A stretch of 64,000 nt of DNA from Bacillus sp. ISL-18 (GCF_018613415.1 NZ_JAGGQG010000012.1:156841-220840); one strand, 5' to 3'. Shown: positions 51,701 to 61,804, counted from the first letter of the stretch. The notes: a model not told the origin generated them from the sequence alone. Numbers and translations: made by a program.

Positions 51701-52478
51701 ATTTGCCTGTAAATTGAAAGAATAATACAAGAATCCCTAATGCCCAAACATAAATCGCAAATGGCTTTAAAGAATGATTTTTTAAATAGCTAATCATCCA
51801 TCTAACGGCAACGTAGCCGAAGAGAGCAGAAGCTATAATCCCCACAAGTAATGCCGATAGGGTGATGGTTTCGCCTTGGCCTTCGAGTAAATCCTTCGTC
51901 TGCAGGACAATCGCACCGGCAATCGCTGGTGTTGATAAAAGAAAAGAAAAGTAAGCAGCAGTTTCCCGGTCTAATTTACGCCAAAGTGCGGCAACGATGG
52001 TCATCCCCGAACGTGAAATGGCAGGCATAATCGCCACCGCCTGAAAGGTACCAATGATGAAGGCATCTTTATAGCCGATATCATCCATTTTTTTATACCC
52101 ATTTTTAGCCGAATCGGCAAGCCACAAAAATATTCCCGTCATTAAAAATTCCCAGCCAATCGTCACACCTGTTTTCGAGATTTCATCAATATAATCTTTA
52201 AAAGCAAGCCCAAATACAACCGCAGGAATCGTTCCCACGATTAACAAAAAGGTTAATTTGCTAAACGGGTTTTTAAGTATTTTGATAAACTCAGCTTTAT
52301 AAAAGACAAACACAGCCAATAAGGTCCCGACATGCAGCATGGTATCAAGCAATAGCCCCGCTTCTTGAAGGCCGAATAAATTTCTTCCTAAGTAAAGATG
52401 TCCTGTACTGCTGATGGGCAAAAATTCAGTTAAACCTTGAATAATTCCGAGGATTAATGCTTCCAGTTTTGTTAACAT
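51696..52478 (-). CDS. uppP: Undecaprenyl-diphosphatase UppP (BacA family)
   Basis: Membrane enzyme that dephosphorylates undecaprenyl pyrophosphate, recycling the lipid carrier for cell-wall synthesis and giving bacitracin tolerance. The 260 residues form about eight helices. Catalytic motif GIIQGLTEFLPISSTGHL is at the N-terminus and the second is AVAIMPAISRSGMTI near residue 150. Start follows AGAGGGAGCGT. Monocistronic, near a RodA-like gene. Confidence 0.93.
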   Translation of the reverse strand: MLTKLEALILGIIQGLTEFLPISSTGHLYLGRNLFGLQEAGLLLDTMLHVGTLLAVFVFYKAEFIKILKNPFSKLTFLLIVGTIPAVVFGLAFKDYIDEISKTGVTIGWEFLMTGIFLWLADSAKNGYKKMDDIGYKDAFIIGTFQAVAIMPAISRSGMTIVAALWRKLDRETAAYFSFLLSTPAIAGAIVLQTKDLLEGQGETITLSALLVGIIASALFGYVAVRWMISYLKNHSLKPFAIYVWALGILVLFFQFTGKF

Positions 52479-52670
52479 ACGCTCCCTCTCATTCTAAAGT
52501 GATCTAAGCCTGTACACTAATGAATATGCAGGAAAGAACGATTTCATGAAGTCCTCTTCCATTTTAGGAGGTATTAAATAAAAGATTGATAGATGAAATC
52601 AAAATAAGTGCAAACCGAACGACTTCTCCCATAAAATAGGATTATACTTGCCTGAGAGGAGAAACGTATT

Positions 52671-53438
52671 GTGGAAAATTCTCATCTTCATTTTAATACG
52701 TCTATTGGGGTCAAAAAGCCAGAAAATATTCGAAACAAAGAACAGGCATGTCCATTTTGTGAAAGAGACCAGTTGACCGGCATCATTGCTGTTGATGGCC
52801 CGATCATTCTCTTGAAGAATAAATATCCTGTCCTAGAAAATACGTATCAAACCGTGCTAATTGAAACAGACGATTGCCATGGCGACCTCTCCACCTACTC
52901 CAATGAGCATCTCCATCGGTTGATTCGATTTGGCCTTACTGCTTGGTTAGACATGGAGAAATCAGGCCAATACCGATCGGTCATTTTTTTCAAAAATCAT
53001 GGACCGCTGTCGGGAGGGACCATCGCCCATCCACATATGCAGATTGTCGGTTTGCGTGATATTGATTATCGAGAAAAATCGTCACATGATATGTTTGAGG
53101 GGCTACTCATTGCCGAGAACCCTGGTGTCCGGTTTACCTTGTCAACAAAGCCGCGTGTGGGCTTTTATGAATTTAATATTGAAATGGAGGATTCCGGATA
53201 CAGGGAGGAGTTCGCGGAATATATTCAAAAGGCGGTCCACTATATTCTGAATCATTTTCCTTTTAAAGCGACAAGCTATAATATCTTTTTTCATCATCTG
53301 GATGATAAAATTTATGCAAAAGTGGTCTCCCGGTTTGTGACTACCCCGTTATACATTGGGTATGGTATTCCACAAGTCCCGAGTAATTTAGAGTGGATGG
53401 CTGAAGAGGTACGAAAGATCTATTTTGAAATCATGTAA
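52671..53438 (+). CDS. GalT-like HIT-superfamily protein (DUF4931)
   Basis: 255-residue soluble protein with galactose-1-phosphate uridylyltransferase fold features: a CPFC zinc-type pair near residue 28 and the HIT motif HPHMQIVG near residue 122 with its nucleophilic histidine, plus FFKNHGPLSGGTIAHP before it. I associate it with DUF4931. The substrate nucleotide-sugar is unknown. Start is GTG after GAGAGGAG. Confidence 0.8.
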   Translation: MENSHLHFNTSIGVKKPENIRNKEQACPFCERDQLTGIIAVDGPIILLKNKYPVLENTYQTVLIETDDCHGDLSTYSNEHLHRLIRFGLTAWLDMEKSGQYRSVIFFKNHGPLSGGTIAHPHMQIVGLRDIDYREKSSHDMFEGLLIAENPGVRFTLSTKPRVGFYEFNIEMEDSGYREEFAEYIQKAVHYILNHFPFKATSYNIFFHHLDDKIYAKVVSRFVTTPLYIGYGIPQVPSNLEWMAEEVRKIYFEIM

Positions 53439-53462
53439 ATAAAACCAGCAGCCGGTTATAAG

Positions 53463-53491
53463 TTGAGATTTGTCGTTTTTCAAAATATAAT
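53463..53491 (+). promoter_or_regulatory. Sigma-A promoter of the RodA-like gene
   Basis: TTGAGA and TATAAT spaced exactly 17 bp, 37 bp before the start codon. Confidence 0.75.
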
Positions 53492-53528
53492 GGAGGAATG
53501 GACAAGTTTTTTGTAAGGTGGTACCAAT

Positions 53529-54698
53529 ATGACTTCAAATCGCAATACAACTTCAAAACTTGATTACAGCCTTGTTTTTATATTAATCTTGCTTTTTCTA
53601 GCGAGCTGTTTAGCGATCTACAGTGCCCAGGCAAGCGGACAGTATAAGGAGAACTTTTTAATCAAGCAAATCGTCTGGTATGTAGTTGGGGGCGGTATTA
53701 TTACCATGGTAATGACCCTTGATTCAGACCAATTGAAAAAATTAACGTGGTACGCTTACGGGTTGGGCATCTTCTTGCTAGCTTTTTTAATTGTTGCACC
53801 AGCAAGTATTGCTCCTGTCATTAATGGAGCAAAAAACTGGTTTGTGCTCCCAGGGGTAGGCTCGATCCAGCCTTCTGAGTTTGTTAAAATTTTTATGATC
53901 CTTGGTCTTGCACGTGTGGTTGATCAACATCATTTGAAAAATCCAGTTAAAACACTGCAAACTGATTTTTGGCTGTTAATTAAAATGGGTATCGTCACGA
54001 TGGTTCCGTTGGGGATGATCATTAAACAAGACTTAGGGACCTCGCTTGTTTTCTTGGCTATTTTAATTGGCATGATTTTCATTTCTGGAATCTCATGGAA
54101 AATTTTAGTGCCGATCTTTGCGTTCGGTATTGTCTTAATTGGTACGATATTTTATTTTGTTCTTTGGAACCCGGATGTTTTGGAAAAGTATCTGGGGGTT
54201 GGTGAATATCAGCTTCGCCGGATCTACTCTTGGCTTGATCCGTATAGTTATGAGGGGACGGATGCTTACCAGCTGACGAAGTCCTTGCTTGCCATCGGCT
54301 CCGGTCAAACAGGCGGTAAAGGCTTTGGCAACCGTGAAGTCTATTTACCTGAAAGTCAAACGGACTTTATTTTTAGTGTCGTGGGTGAGGAATATGGCTT
54401 TATCGGTTCAAGTGTGCTAATCAGCTTATTTTTCCTGCTTATTTACCATATTACGAAGGTTGGTATGGAAACAAAGAACAATTTTTATACGTATATTTGT
54501 GTTGGTGTCATCAGTATGATCACCTTCCACGTGTTCCAGAACATCGGCATGACCATTGGCGTTCTGCCAATTACCGGTATCCCGCTGCCTTTTATCAGCT
54601 ACGGGGGAAGTGCCTTGATGGGGAACATGATGGGATTGGGATTAATTTTCTCGATTCGTTATCATTATAAAAAGTATATGTTTTCTACTTCGGCATAA
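53529..54698 (+). CDS. RodA/FtsW/SpoVE-family peptidoglycan polymerase
   Basis: 389-residue SEDS protein with ten predicted helices; these are glycan polymerases partnered with class B PBPs. Conserved blocks are NGAKNWFVLPGVGSIQPSEF, GQTGGKGFGNREVYLPESQT, DFIFSVVGEEYGFIG (catalytic-loop region) and FQNIGMTIGVLPITGIPLPF. Closest to the RodA branch by length and sequence. The start follows AAGGTGGT. Monocistronic; no PBP gene is adjacent. Confidence 0.9.
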   Translation: MTSNRNTTSKLDYSLVFILILLFLASCLAIYSAQASGQYKENFLIKQIVWYVVGGGIITMVMTLDSDQLKKLTWYAYGLGIFLLAFLIVAPASIAPVINGAKNWFVLPGVGSIQPSEFVKIFMILGLARVVDQHHLKNPVKTLQTDFWLLIKMGIVTMVPLGMIIKQDLGTSLVFLAILIGMIFISGISWKILVPIFAFGIVLIGTIFYFVLWNPDVLEKYLGVGEYQLRRIYSWLDPYSYEGTDAYQLTKSLLAIGSGQTGGKGFGNREVYLPESQTDFIFSVVGEEYGFIGSSVLISLFFLLIYHITKVGMETKNNFYTYICVGVISMITFHVFQNIGMTIGVLPITGIPLPFISYGGSALMGNMMGLGLIFSIRYHYKKYMFSTSA

Positions 54699-54728
54699 AA
54701 AGAGCGACATGGTTCGCTCTTTTTTTTG
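54696..54728 (+). terminator. Intrinsic terminator after the RodA-like gene
   Basis: AAAAAGAGCGAC and GTTCGCTCTTTTT arms with eight T. Confidence 0.85.
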
Positions 54729-54790
54729 TGCTTTGTCTAAATTGATGGCAAGGAATCAACGAGTCACTTCTCAAGTCAAAGTACAGTTCG

Positions 54791-55190
54791 CGGAATTTTT
54801 TCGGAAGTTCGCGGAAAAAACATAAAAAGATACGGAATTAATCCTGAAGTACACGGAAAAAATCCAAAAATCCACGGAAATATCGCCCAGACCCGCGGAA
54901 TTAACGAATCAAATCTCAAGTCAAAATACAGTTCCCGGAATTAATTCGAAGGTTCGCGGAAAAAACATAAAAAGATACGGAATTAATCCCGAAGTCCACC
55001 GAAAAAATCCAAAAATCCACGGAAATATCCAACAGACCCGCGGAATCAACGAATCACCTCTCAAGTCAAAATACAGTTCGCGGAATTATTTCGCAAATCC
55101 ACGGAAAAAACTTAAAATGATACGGAATTAATCCAGAAGTTCACGGAAAAAATCCAAAAATCCACGGAAATATCGTCCAAGTCCGCAGAA
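54791..55190. repeat. Array 2: three 145-bp units of 21-bp-phased CGGAA boxes
   Basis: Same geometry as the array at 20.7-21.8 kb. Boxes start at 54791, 54812, 54833, 54854, 54875, 54896; then after 40 bp at 54936, 54957, 54978, 54999, 55020, 55041; then after 40 bp at 55081, 55102, 55123, 55144, 55165, 55186: 18 boxes in exact register, two of them degenerate (CCGAA, CAGAA). The spacers share CTCAAGTCAAAATACAGTTC, unlike array 1, and the order of box flanks also differs. It fills the 600-bp gap between the RodA-like gene and the YusU-like gene, after the terminator. Confidence 0.95.
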
Positions 55191-55309
55191 TTAACCCCAA
55201 AACCCTGCCCACTAACAAATATGGTAAAATGATATAAACAGTTACAAGCAACAAAAAGCGGTACTAAACCTGCACCGTACGCAAATAGCATGGATGGAAG
55301 GTGTCAAAA

Positions 55310-55558
55310 ATGGAGAAAGAATTTACAGCTCAGTTTGAAGCATTACTCGAAAAATACAGTGAGCTCCTCGTTGGCGAAAGCAAGGAAGAGACAAAAGAAA
55401 AAGTGAAGATTTGGGCTTTATATTCACATATTGCCAAATCCATGCCAGCCCTAGCAAAGCACTGGAATGAACTTTACCCCGATGCCAAAGAAGAAATAAA
55501 ACAAATCAGTCTAGAAATAAAACAGCTAAATGAGCAGCATCGAAAAGCAAAGAAATAA
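55310..55558 (+). CDS. YusU-like small protein (DUF2573)
   Basis: 82-residue charged helical protein (MEKEFTAQFEALLEKYSELL start, ISLEIKQLNEQHRKAKK end), no membrane segment. It resembles B. subtilis YusU, whose gene belongs to the same chromosomal neighbourhood as the fad and gcvH genes further on. ATG chosen six bases after AAGGTG, instead of GTG 55301. Function unknown. Confidence 0.75.
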   Translation: MEKEFTAQFEALLEKYSELLVGESKEETKEKVKIWALYSHIAKSMPALAKHWNELYPDAKEEIKQISLEIKQLNEQHRKAKK

Positions 55559-55560
55559 TA

Positions 55561-55593
55561 AAAACGGCCATGCAGGTGACATGGCCGTTTTGC
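55561..55593. terminator. Bidirectional terminator
   Basis: AAAACGGCCATG and CATGGCCGTTTT arms between convergent genes. Confidence 0.88.
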
Positions 55594-55965
55594 TTACATT
55601 TGGTCGTCCGATTGATTGCTATCAGTAGGTTTGTAAGTCTGGCTTGATTGAGAATCAGATTGTTTAGCTTGATTATTAATATCTGTCATATCATTCTCTG
55701 CACCAAACTCGGTTGCATAATTAGCCTGGCCGTAGTTTTGACTTTGACTGGTCGTATCCGTTTTGGACTCGCCCAATGGAGCAAATAATAGCGGAAGACA
55801 AGCAAGTCCACTAAGTCCAACAAGACTATAAATGATTCGAGATAAAGCTGAATCTTGCCCGCCAAAAAGGGCTGCTACTAAATCAAATTGAAAAAACCCA
55901 ATTAGTCCCCAGTTAATGGCCCCGATAATCACTAAAACTAAAGCAACTCGTGATAAGGTCTTCAT
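55594..55965 (-). CDS. DUF378 family membrane protein (YuzA-like) with long C-terminal tail
   Basis: 123 residues. The first 70 form the DUF378 core with two helices (VALVLVIIGAINWGLIGFF and IIYSLVGLSGLACLPLLF). The remaining 50 residues are a hydrophilic Ser/Gln/Asn/Asp-rich tail, longer than the roughly 78-residue B. subtilis YuzA. Start follows GGGAGGTGAAGG. Function unknown. Confidence 0.85.
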   Translation of the reverse strand: MKTLSRVALVLVIIGAINWGLIGFFQFDLVAALFGGQDSALSRIIYSLVGLSGLACLPLLFAPLGESKTDTTSQSQNYGQANYATEFGAENDMTDINNQAKQSDSQSSQTYKPTDSNQSDDQM

Positions 55966-56062
55966 GTACCTTCACCTCCCGAATAGAGTATAAAAATATC
56001 GTTTTTAGCATTTGTATTAACCCCAATTATCATACAGCCCTAATAAAACTAAATAACTCAGC

Positions 56063-56194
56063 CTAGCGCTTGTATTGGCTATTTTGGCTGTTTCGTTTAT
56101 CAATGCTGGCTTCTTCATTTCCTGGTCCGGCATTGCCCTTCACACTTGCCGCGCTTACACCAGCTTTGGAAGGGTTCTTTTTCATTTTTGCCAT
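56063..56194 (-). CDS. Small basic spore-protein-like ORF (43 residues)
   Basis: Too short for ordinary gene finding, but it has GAGGTGAT before ATG and a composition unlike random sequence: MAKMKKNPSKAGVSAASVKG followed by NAGPGNEEASIDKRNSQNSQ and YKR. Small, basic, Gly/Ser/Asn/Gln-rich and lacking hydrophobics, it resembles minor small acid-soluble spore proteins, although I cannot name a family. A second ATG one codon upstream is possible. It is on the same strand as the DUF378 gene, 97 bp upstream of it. The plus-strand ORF across it is the shadow. Confidence 0.6.
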   Translation of the reverse strand: MAKMKKNPSKAGVSAASVKGNAGPGNEEASIDKRNSQNSQYKR

Positions 56195-56285
56195 CATTAT
56201 CACCTCATGAATAGGATGCCCAGCCTCATAAAAATATGTAGTGAAAAATGTGTTTAAAAAAAATTAAAAATATCGGGTTTATTGA

Positions 56286-56314
56286 TTGCACAAATTTTCG
56301 AAATATTTTATATT
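56286..56314 (+). promoter_or_regulatory. Sigma-A promoter of fadNAE
   Basis: TTGCAC and TATATT spaced 17 bp. The expected start is close to the FadR-type sites just downstream. Confidence 0.65.
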
Positions 56315-56331
56315 AAATAGTAGCAGGACTC

Positions 56332-56345
56332 ATTCATCAATGAAT
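56332..56345 (+). promoter_or_regulatory. Possible second, weaker FadR-type site
   Basis: ATTCAT-CA-ATGAAT is a shorter palindrome of the same half-site type, 17 bp before the main operator. Confidence 0.35.
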
Positions 56346-56362
56346 TTTTTTTGCTATAAAAA

Positions 56363-56380
56363 TGAATGAGTATTCATTCA
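56363..56380 (+). promoter_or_regulatory. FadR operator of fadNAE
   Basis: TGAATGAGTATTCATTCA fits the Bacillus FadR (YsiA) consensus TGAATGANTANTCATTCA perfectly. Long-chain acyl-CoA would release the repressor. Confidence 0.9.
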
Positions 56381-56398
56381 AAGTTGAAGGGGGAGACA

Positions 56399-58786
56399 AT
56401 GTTGAACCAATTGATTAAAAAAGCAGCTGTCCTTGGATCAGGAGTAATGGGATCTGGAATCGCAGCTCACTTAGCAAATATCGGAATCCCAACACTATTA
56501 TTGGATATCGTGCCCAAGGAATTAACAAAGGAAGAGGAAGCCAAAGGGCTTACCATTGCAGATAAACCCGTTCGCAATCGAATTAGTGCACAAAATATCC
56601 AAAAATTATTAAAACAAAAGCCTGCACCACTCACCTCTAAAAAGAATCTCGCCCTGATTGAAGCAGGTAACCTCGAAGATGATTTAGTGAAACTGAAGGA
56701 TGTTGACTGGGTCATTGAGGTAGTCGTCGAAAACCTTAATGTAAAGAAACAGGTTTTTGAAAGAGTCGATCAATACCGCAAACCTGGCAGCATTGTCAGC
56801 TCAAATACCTCTGGAATATCAGTCGAAGCGATGGTGGAAGGACGCTCCGAAGATTTTAAAAAGCACTTCTTAGGAACACACTTCTTTAACCCGCCGCGTT
56901 ATTTAAAATTACTTGAAGTCATCCCAACTCAATATACGTCGCCAGAAGTACTATCATTCATGAAAACGTTTGGTGAGGATGTATTAGGGAAAGGCGTTGT
57001 AATTGCTAAGGATACCCCAAACTTTATTGCCAACCGGATTGGTACATATGGGCTCCTTGTTACCGTTAGAGAAATGGTAAAAGCTGGATTAAGTGTCGGC
57101 GAAGTAGATTCCATCACTGGACCATTAATCGGCCGGGCAAAAAGTGCCACTTTCCGGACACTGGATGTCGTCGGACTAGATACTTTTTATCATGTAGCCG
57201 GCAATGTCTATGAACAAGTAGAAGGCAAAGAGAAAGAAGTTTTTGAAATTCCTGCCTTTCTTAAGACAATGGTCGAAAAAGGCTGGCTCGGCAGCAAGTC
57301 GGGTCAAGGGTTCTTTTTGAAAAAAGGTAAAGAAATACTGGAGTTAGATCCTGCTACATTAGAATATGGGCCTCGTAAAAAATTAACAACCCCAGCGGTT
57401 GAGTTGGCTAAGCAGGAAAAAGGCACAGCTAATAAATTGAAAGCGCTTGTATATGCAAATGACAAGGCTGGTCAATTTTTATGGAAAACCTTCACTGAAT
57501 CGTTTATATACTCTGCTCAATTATTAGGTGTGATTGCGGATGATATCGTGGCAATTGACCGGGCGATGAAATGGGGCTTTGGCTGGGACATGGGGCCATT
57601 TGAAGCCTGGGATGCGATCGGTGTGGAAAAATCTGCGCAAAAGCTGAAAGAAGCAGGCGTTGAAGTACCTGTTTGGGTAACCAACATGCTTGAAAAAGGG
57701 CATACCTCCTTCTACTTAGAAGAGAATGGCGAGCAGTTCTATTATGATAACGGTCAATATCGACTAGTGGAAACAAATCCAAAGGCGATTGACCTCAAGA
57801 AAATTAAGAAACAAAAGGGTGTTATTAAAAAGAACAGCGGTGCAAGTTTGATTGATATCGGTGATGGCGTTGCCTTACTCGAATTCCATTCACCTAACAA
57901 TGCGATTGGTCTCGATATTGTTCAAATGATCAATTTTGCAGTCGATGAAGTCGAGAAAAATTATAAGGGATTGGTGATCGGCAACCAGGGGAAAAACTTC
58001 TGCGTTGGGGCTAACCTCGCGATGATGTTAATGGAAGTGCAGGATGACAATATTTATGAGTTAGATATGATCGTCCGTCATCTTCATAGCGCTTTGTTAA
58101 AAGTGAAATATAGCTCGAAGCCGGTCGTAGCCGCTCCATTTGGCATGACACTTGGCGGAGGCGCTGAGGTTTGTCTGCCTGCAGCCCATATTCAAGCATC
58201 ATCGGAAACGTACATGGGTCTTGTGGAGGTAGGAGTCGGTCTTCTTCCAGGCGGAGGCGGAAACAAAGAACTTTACATGAAGCACTTAGAGAACCTGCCA
58301 AACGGAGTTCCATTTGATTTGCAAAATATCGCCAATAAAGTGTTCGAAACCATTGCCACCGCAAAAGTATCAACATCTGCTGCAGAAGCACGCGAAAATA
58401 ATTTCTTGAGTTCGTCTGATGGCATTAGTTTTAACAGTGATCATCTCATTTATGATGCCAAACAGGCTGTACTTGCTTTACATGAACAAGGATATAAACC
58501 AAGAGTACGCCGGAAAGTCCCAGTCGTGGGCGAAACAGGCTATGCCACCTTATTGCTCGGGGCGGAAGCAATGCGTTTATCCGGTTATATTTCGGAGCAT
58601 GATTTAAAAATTGCCAAGAAGATCGCGTATGTAATTGCGGGCGGCCGCGTACCGTTTGGAACAGAAGTCGATGAGCAATACCTTTTAGATTTAGAGAGAG
58701 AGGCTTTCTTAAGTCTGATTGCCGAGCCGAAATCACAGCAGCGCATGCAGCACATGCTCGTGAAAGGGAAACCGTTAAGAAACTAA
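56399..58786 (+). CDS. fadN: 3-hydroxyacyl-CoA dehydrogenase/enoyl-CoA hydratase FadN
   Basis: 795-residue bifunctional beta-oxidation enzyme hydrating enoyl-CoA and oxidising 3-hydroxyacyl-CoA with NAD. The dehydrogenase half comes first ([20 protein letters not shown], then [15 protein letters not shown] with the catalytic His), and the crotonase half follows ([32 protein letters not shown]), the reverse of E. coli FadB order. The start is the ATG after GGGGGAG; the frame from 56366 would begin within the FadR operator. First gene of fadNAE. Confidence 0.95.
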   Translation: MLNQLIKKAAVLGSGVMGSGIAAHLANIGIPTLLLDIVPKELTKEEEAKGLTIADKPVRNRISAQNIQKLLKQKPAPLTSKKNLALIEAGNLEDDLVKLKDVDWVIEVVVENLNVKKQVFERVDQYRKPGSIVSSNTSGISVEAMVEGRSEDFKKHFLGTHFFNPPRYLKLLEVIPTQYTSPEVLSFMKTFGEDVLGKGVVIAKDTPNFIANRIGTYGLLVTVREMVKAGLSVGEVDSITGPLIGRAKSATFRTLDVVGLDTFYHVAGNVYEQVEGKEKEVFEIPAFLKTMVEKGWLGSKSGQGFFLKKGKEILELDPATLEYGPRKKLTTPAVELAKQEKGTANKLKALVYANDKAGQFLWKTFTESFIYSAQLLGVIADDIVAIDRAMKWGFGWDMGPFEAWDAIGVEKSAQKLKEAGVEVPVWVTNMLEKGHTSFYLEENGEQFYYDNGQYRLVETNPKAIDLKKIKKQKGVIKKNSGASLIDIGDGVALLEFHSPNNAIGLDIVQMINFAVDEVEKNYKGLVIGNQGKNFCVGANLAMMLMEVQDDNIYELDMIVRHLHSALLKVKYSSKPVVAAPFGMTLGGGAEVCLPAAHIQASSETYMGLVEVGVGLLPGGGGNKELYMKHLENLPNGVPFDLQNIANKVFETIATAKVSTSAAEARENNFLSSSDGISFNSDHLIYDAKQAVLALHEQGYKPRVRRKVPVVGETGYATLLLGAEAMRLSGYISEHDLKIAKKIAYVIAGGRVPFGTEVDEQYLLDLEREAFLSLIAEPKSQQRMQHMLVKGKPLRN

Positions 58787-58817
58787 TACTAGATTAAGAG
58801 AAAGTGAGGGAGATTCG

Positions 58818-59993
58818 ATGAGAGAAGCAGTGATTGTTGCCGGGGCACGGACCCCTGTTGGTAAGGCAAAGAAAGGAACGCTTGCTAACGTTCGTCCTGA
58901 TGACTTAGGAGCATTGGTCGTAAAAGAAACACTAAAGCGTGCCGGAAATTATGAAGGGAATATCGATGATTTAATCATTGGCTGTGCGATGCCCGAAGCG
59001 GAACAAGGAAACAATATGGCCCGCAATATCGGGGCATTGGCAGGTCTTCCCTATACAGTCCCTGCGATTACTGTTAATCGTTTCTGTTCATCCGGATTGC
59101 AGGCGATTGCCTATGCCGCACAAGGAATCATGCTTGGGCATACCGATACAGCGATTGCCGGCGGTGCCGAATCGATGAGCATGATTCCCATGATGGGGCA
59201 TGTCGTCAGACCGAATATTAAACTTGCGGAAACAGCACCGCAATATTATATGGGAATGGGTCATACAGCCGAGCAGGTTGCCCAAAAGTACGGTATTTCC
59301 CGTGAAGACCAAGACGCATTTGCGGTCAGAAGCCATCAGCGTGCCGCGAAAGCCATTGCAGAAGGAAAATTCGTTGATGAAATTGTCCCTGTCGATGTAA
59401 CCATTCGTACGGTTGGAAATGACAATAAACTTGTTGAAAAAACAGTTCAATTCTCCATGGACGAAGGAGTTCGCCCGGATACCAATTTAGAGACACTTGC
59501 CAAGCTTCGTCCAGCTTTTTCCGTAACGGGTTCTGTAACAGCAGGTAATGCCTCGCAAACAAGTGACGGGGCTGCCGCACTTATGGTCATGGATCGTGAG
59601 AAAGCAGAAGCACTAGGATTAAAGCCGCTGGCAAAATTCCGTTCGTTTGCCGTGGGCGGCGTCCCGCCTGAAATTATGGGTGTCGGACCTGTTGTCGCGA
59701 TTCCAAAAGCAGTTAAACTCGCTGGCCTAGAGTTATCAGATATTAACTTATTTGAATTAAATGAGGCATTTGCATCCCAATCCTTGCAAGTCATCCGGGA
59801 GCTTGGTCTAAATGAAGAGATTGTCAACGTTAACGGGGGTGCCATTGCCCTAGGACACCCGCTTGGCTGTACGGGAGCAAAATTAACTCTCTCTTTAATT
59901 CACGAGTTAAAACGGCGCAATGAACAATTTGGTGTTGTGACGATGTGTATTGGCGGCGGAATGGGTGCAGCCGGAGTATTTGAACTATTGTAG
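58818..59993 (+). CDS. fadA: Acetyl-CoA acyltransferase (thiolase) FadA
   Basis: 391-residue 3-ketoacyl-CoA thiolase that cleaves acetyl-CoA in the last beta-oxidation step. The acyl-accepting cysteine is in [10 protein letters not shown] near residue 91; the second site is [16 protein letters not shown] near the C-terminus and the C-terminal active-site cysteine lies in CIGGGMGAA. Start after GAGGGAG, 31 bp past fadN. Confidence 0.96.
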   Translation: MREAVIVAGARTPVGKAKKGTLANVRPDDLGALVVKETLKRAGNYEGNIDDLIIGCAMPEAEQGNNMARNIGALAGLPYTVPAITVNRFCSSGLQAIAYAAQGIMLGHTDTAIAGGAESMSMIPMMGHVVRPNIKLAETAPQYYMGMGHTAEQVAQKYGISREDQDAFAVRSHQRAAKAIAEGKFVDEIVPVDVTIRTVGNDNKLVEKTVQFSMDEGVRPDTNLETLAKLRPAFSVTGSVTAGNASQTSDGAAALMVMDREKAEALGLKPLAKFRSFAVGGVPPEIMGVGPVVAIPKAVKLAGLELSDINLFELNEAFASQSLQVIRELGLNEEIVNVNGGAIALGHPLGCTGAKLTLSLIHELKRRNEQFGVVTMCIGGGMGAAGVFELL

Positions 59994-60015
59994 TAAAAGA
60001 ATAGGAGGAATTTTA

Positions 60016-61797
60016 ATGACGGAAACAAAAAAAGTTGTCAAAGGCGGAAGCTTTTTAATTGAGGATCTTTCCTATCAAGATATATTTACACCAGAAGATT
60101 TTAATGAAGAGCATTTAATGATTGCTCAGACTGCTGCGGACTTTGTAGAAAAAGAAGTGGTCCCGCAGATTGAGCATTTAGAAAACCATGAATTTGACCG
60201 CACTGTAAAACTGTTAAAGAAAATGGGCGAGCTTGGTCTATTAGCTGTTGACGTGCCCGAAGAGTTTGAAGGTTTAGGCTTAGATAAAGTCACTTCGTCA
60301 CTGATTACTGAAAAAATGGCGGGTGCAGGCGGATTCTCCCTTTCATATGGAGCACATGTCGGCATTGGTTCCCTGCCAATTGTGTTATTCGGAAATGATG
60401 AGCAGAAGACAAAATATTTACCAGCCCTTGCATCTGGCGAAAAGATTGCTGCCTATGCCTTAACAGAACCGGGCTCAGGATCAGATGCCTTAGGTGCGAG
60501 AACAACAGCAAAACTAAATGCTGCTGGAACTCATTATATTTTAAATGGTGAAAAGCAGTGGATCACAAATGCCGGTTTTGCGGATGTATTTGTCGTATAT
60601 GCAAAAATCGATGGCGAACACTTTACTGCATTCATTGTAGAAAGGGACTTTTCGGGAGTATCAACCGGTGCCGAAGAAAAGAAAATGGGCATCAAGAGCT
60701 CCTCTACTCGCACCTTGATTTTAGAGGATGTAGCGGTTCCTGTTGAAAATCTATTAGGTGAGTTTGGAAAAGGCCATGTCATTGCCTTTAACATCTTAAA
60801 CATTGGTCGTTACAAATTGGCGGTCGGTGGTGTTGGCGGTTCAAAGAAAGCCTTTGATATGACGGTTAAATATGCGAATGGCCGCAAACAGTTTAAAACA
60901 GCGATATCTCAATTTAACTTAACAAAAGAGAAGTTCGGCACGATGGCATCGAAAATATATGCTGCTGAAAGTTCAGTCTATCGTACAATTGGTTTATATG
61001 AAGAAAACCAAGGAAAGCTTTCCACTGAGGATGCGAAAGATCTTAAAAAGGTGGCAAATGCGATCGCAGAATATGCGATTGAATGCTCGGTAAACAAATT
61101 CTTTGCGAGTGAAGTTTTATCCTATGTAGTCGATGAAGGGGTACAAATCCATGGCGGCTATGGCTTCATGCAGGAATACCCGATTGAAAGAGCCTATCGT
61201 GATGCCCGGATTAACCGGATATTTGAAGGAACCAATGAGATTAACCGCCTGCTTGTACCTGGAACACTAGTGAAAAAAGCAATAAAAGGCGAGCTGCCGC
61301 TATTCCAAAAGGCTTTAGCGCTGCAAGAGGAATTAATGATGTTAATGCCAGAAGAGCCGGGTGATGAGCCGTTAGCACAGGAAAAATACCTTGTAAGAAA
61401 TGCCAAAAAGATTGCCTTATTATCATCTGGTTTAGCAGCCCAAAAATTTGGTAAGGCATTAGAAAGGGAGCAAGAAATCTTAGCCAATATTGCAGATATC
61501 GTTTCGAATGTCTACGCGATGGAATCCGTTGTGCTCCGTACAGAAAAAGCGATTGCTAATGGCGGCTTAGACAAGAATCAGCAAAAACTTCTCTATACCC
61601 AAATTTTCTGTCAAGAAGCCTTTAATGAAATCGAAGCAACTGCGAAAGAATCGCTCGTAGCGATTGAACAAGGCGATACACTTCGAATGATGTTAACTTC
61701 GCTTCGTAAGTTTACACGCCACCAGCCAATCAACGTAATTGCCAAAAAACGGGCAGCTGCAGACGTAGTGATTGAAGCAGAACGTTATACAGTTTAA
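60016..61797 (+). CDS. fadE: Acyl-CoA dehydrogenase FadE
   Basis: 593-residue FAD enzyme making trans-2-enoyl-CoA, feeding FadN. FAD/substrate motifs are AYALTEPGSGSDALG near residue 145 and WITNAGFADVF, the conserved YGFMQEYPIERAYRDARI segment follows near residue 385, and GTNEINR comes after it. The extra C-terminal 180 residues are typical of the long Bacillus form. I used the ATG after AGGAGGAA; the frame from 59950 overlaps fadA. Last gene of the operon. Confidence 0.95.
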   Translation: MTETKKVVKGGSFLIEDLSYQDIFTPEDFNEEHLMIAQTAADFVEKEVVPQIEHLENHEFDRTVKLLKKMGELGLLAVDVPEEFEGLGLDKVTSSLITEKMAGAGGFSLSYGAHVGIGSLPIVLFGNDEQKTKYLPALASGEKIAAYALTEPGSGSDALGARTTAKLNAAGTHYILNGEKQWITNAGFADVFVVYAKIDGEHFTAFIVERDFSGVSTGAEEKKMGIKSSSTRTLILEDVAVPVENLLGEFGKGHVIAFNILNIGRYKLAVGGVGGSKKAFDMTVKYANGRKQFKTAISQFNLTKEKFGTMASKIYAAESSVYRTIGLYEENQGKLSTEDAKDLKKVANAIAEYAIECSVNKFFASEVLSYVVDEGVQIHGGYGFMQEYPIERAYRDARINRIFEGTNEINRLLVPGTLVKKAIKGELPLFQKALALQEELMMLMPEEPGDEPLAQEKYLVRNAKKIALLSSGLAAQKFGKALEREQEILANIADIVSNVYAMESVVLRTEKAIANGGLDKNQQKLLYTQIFCQEAFNEIEATAKESLVAIEQGDTLRMMLTSLRKFTRHQPINVIAKKRAAADVVIEAERYTV

Positions 61798-61804
61798 CTA
61801 TTCA

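Noticed and set aside
56075..56257. 60-codon plus-strand ORF before fadN
   Set aside because: No ribosome binding site; the opposite strand carries a better-supported small basic ORF.
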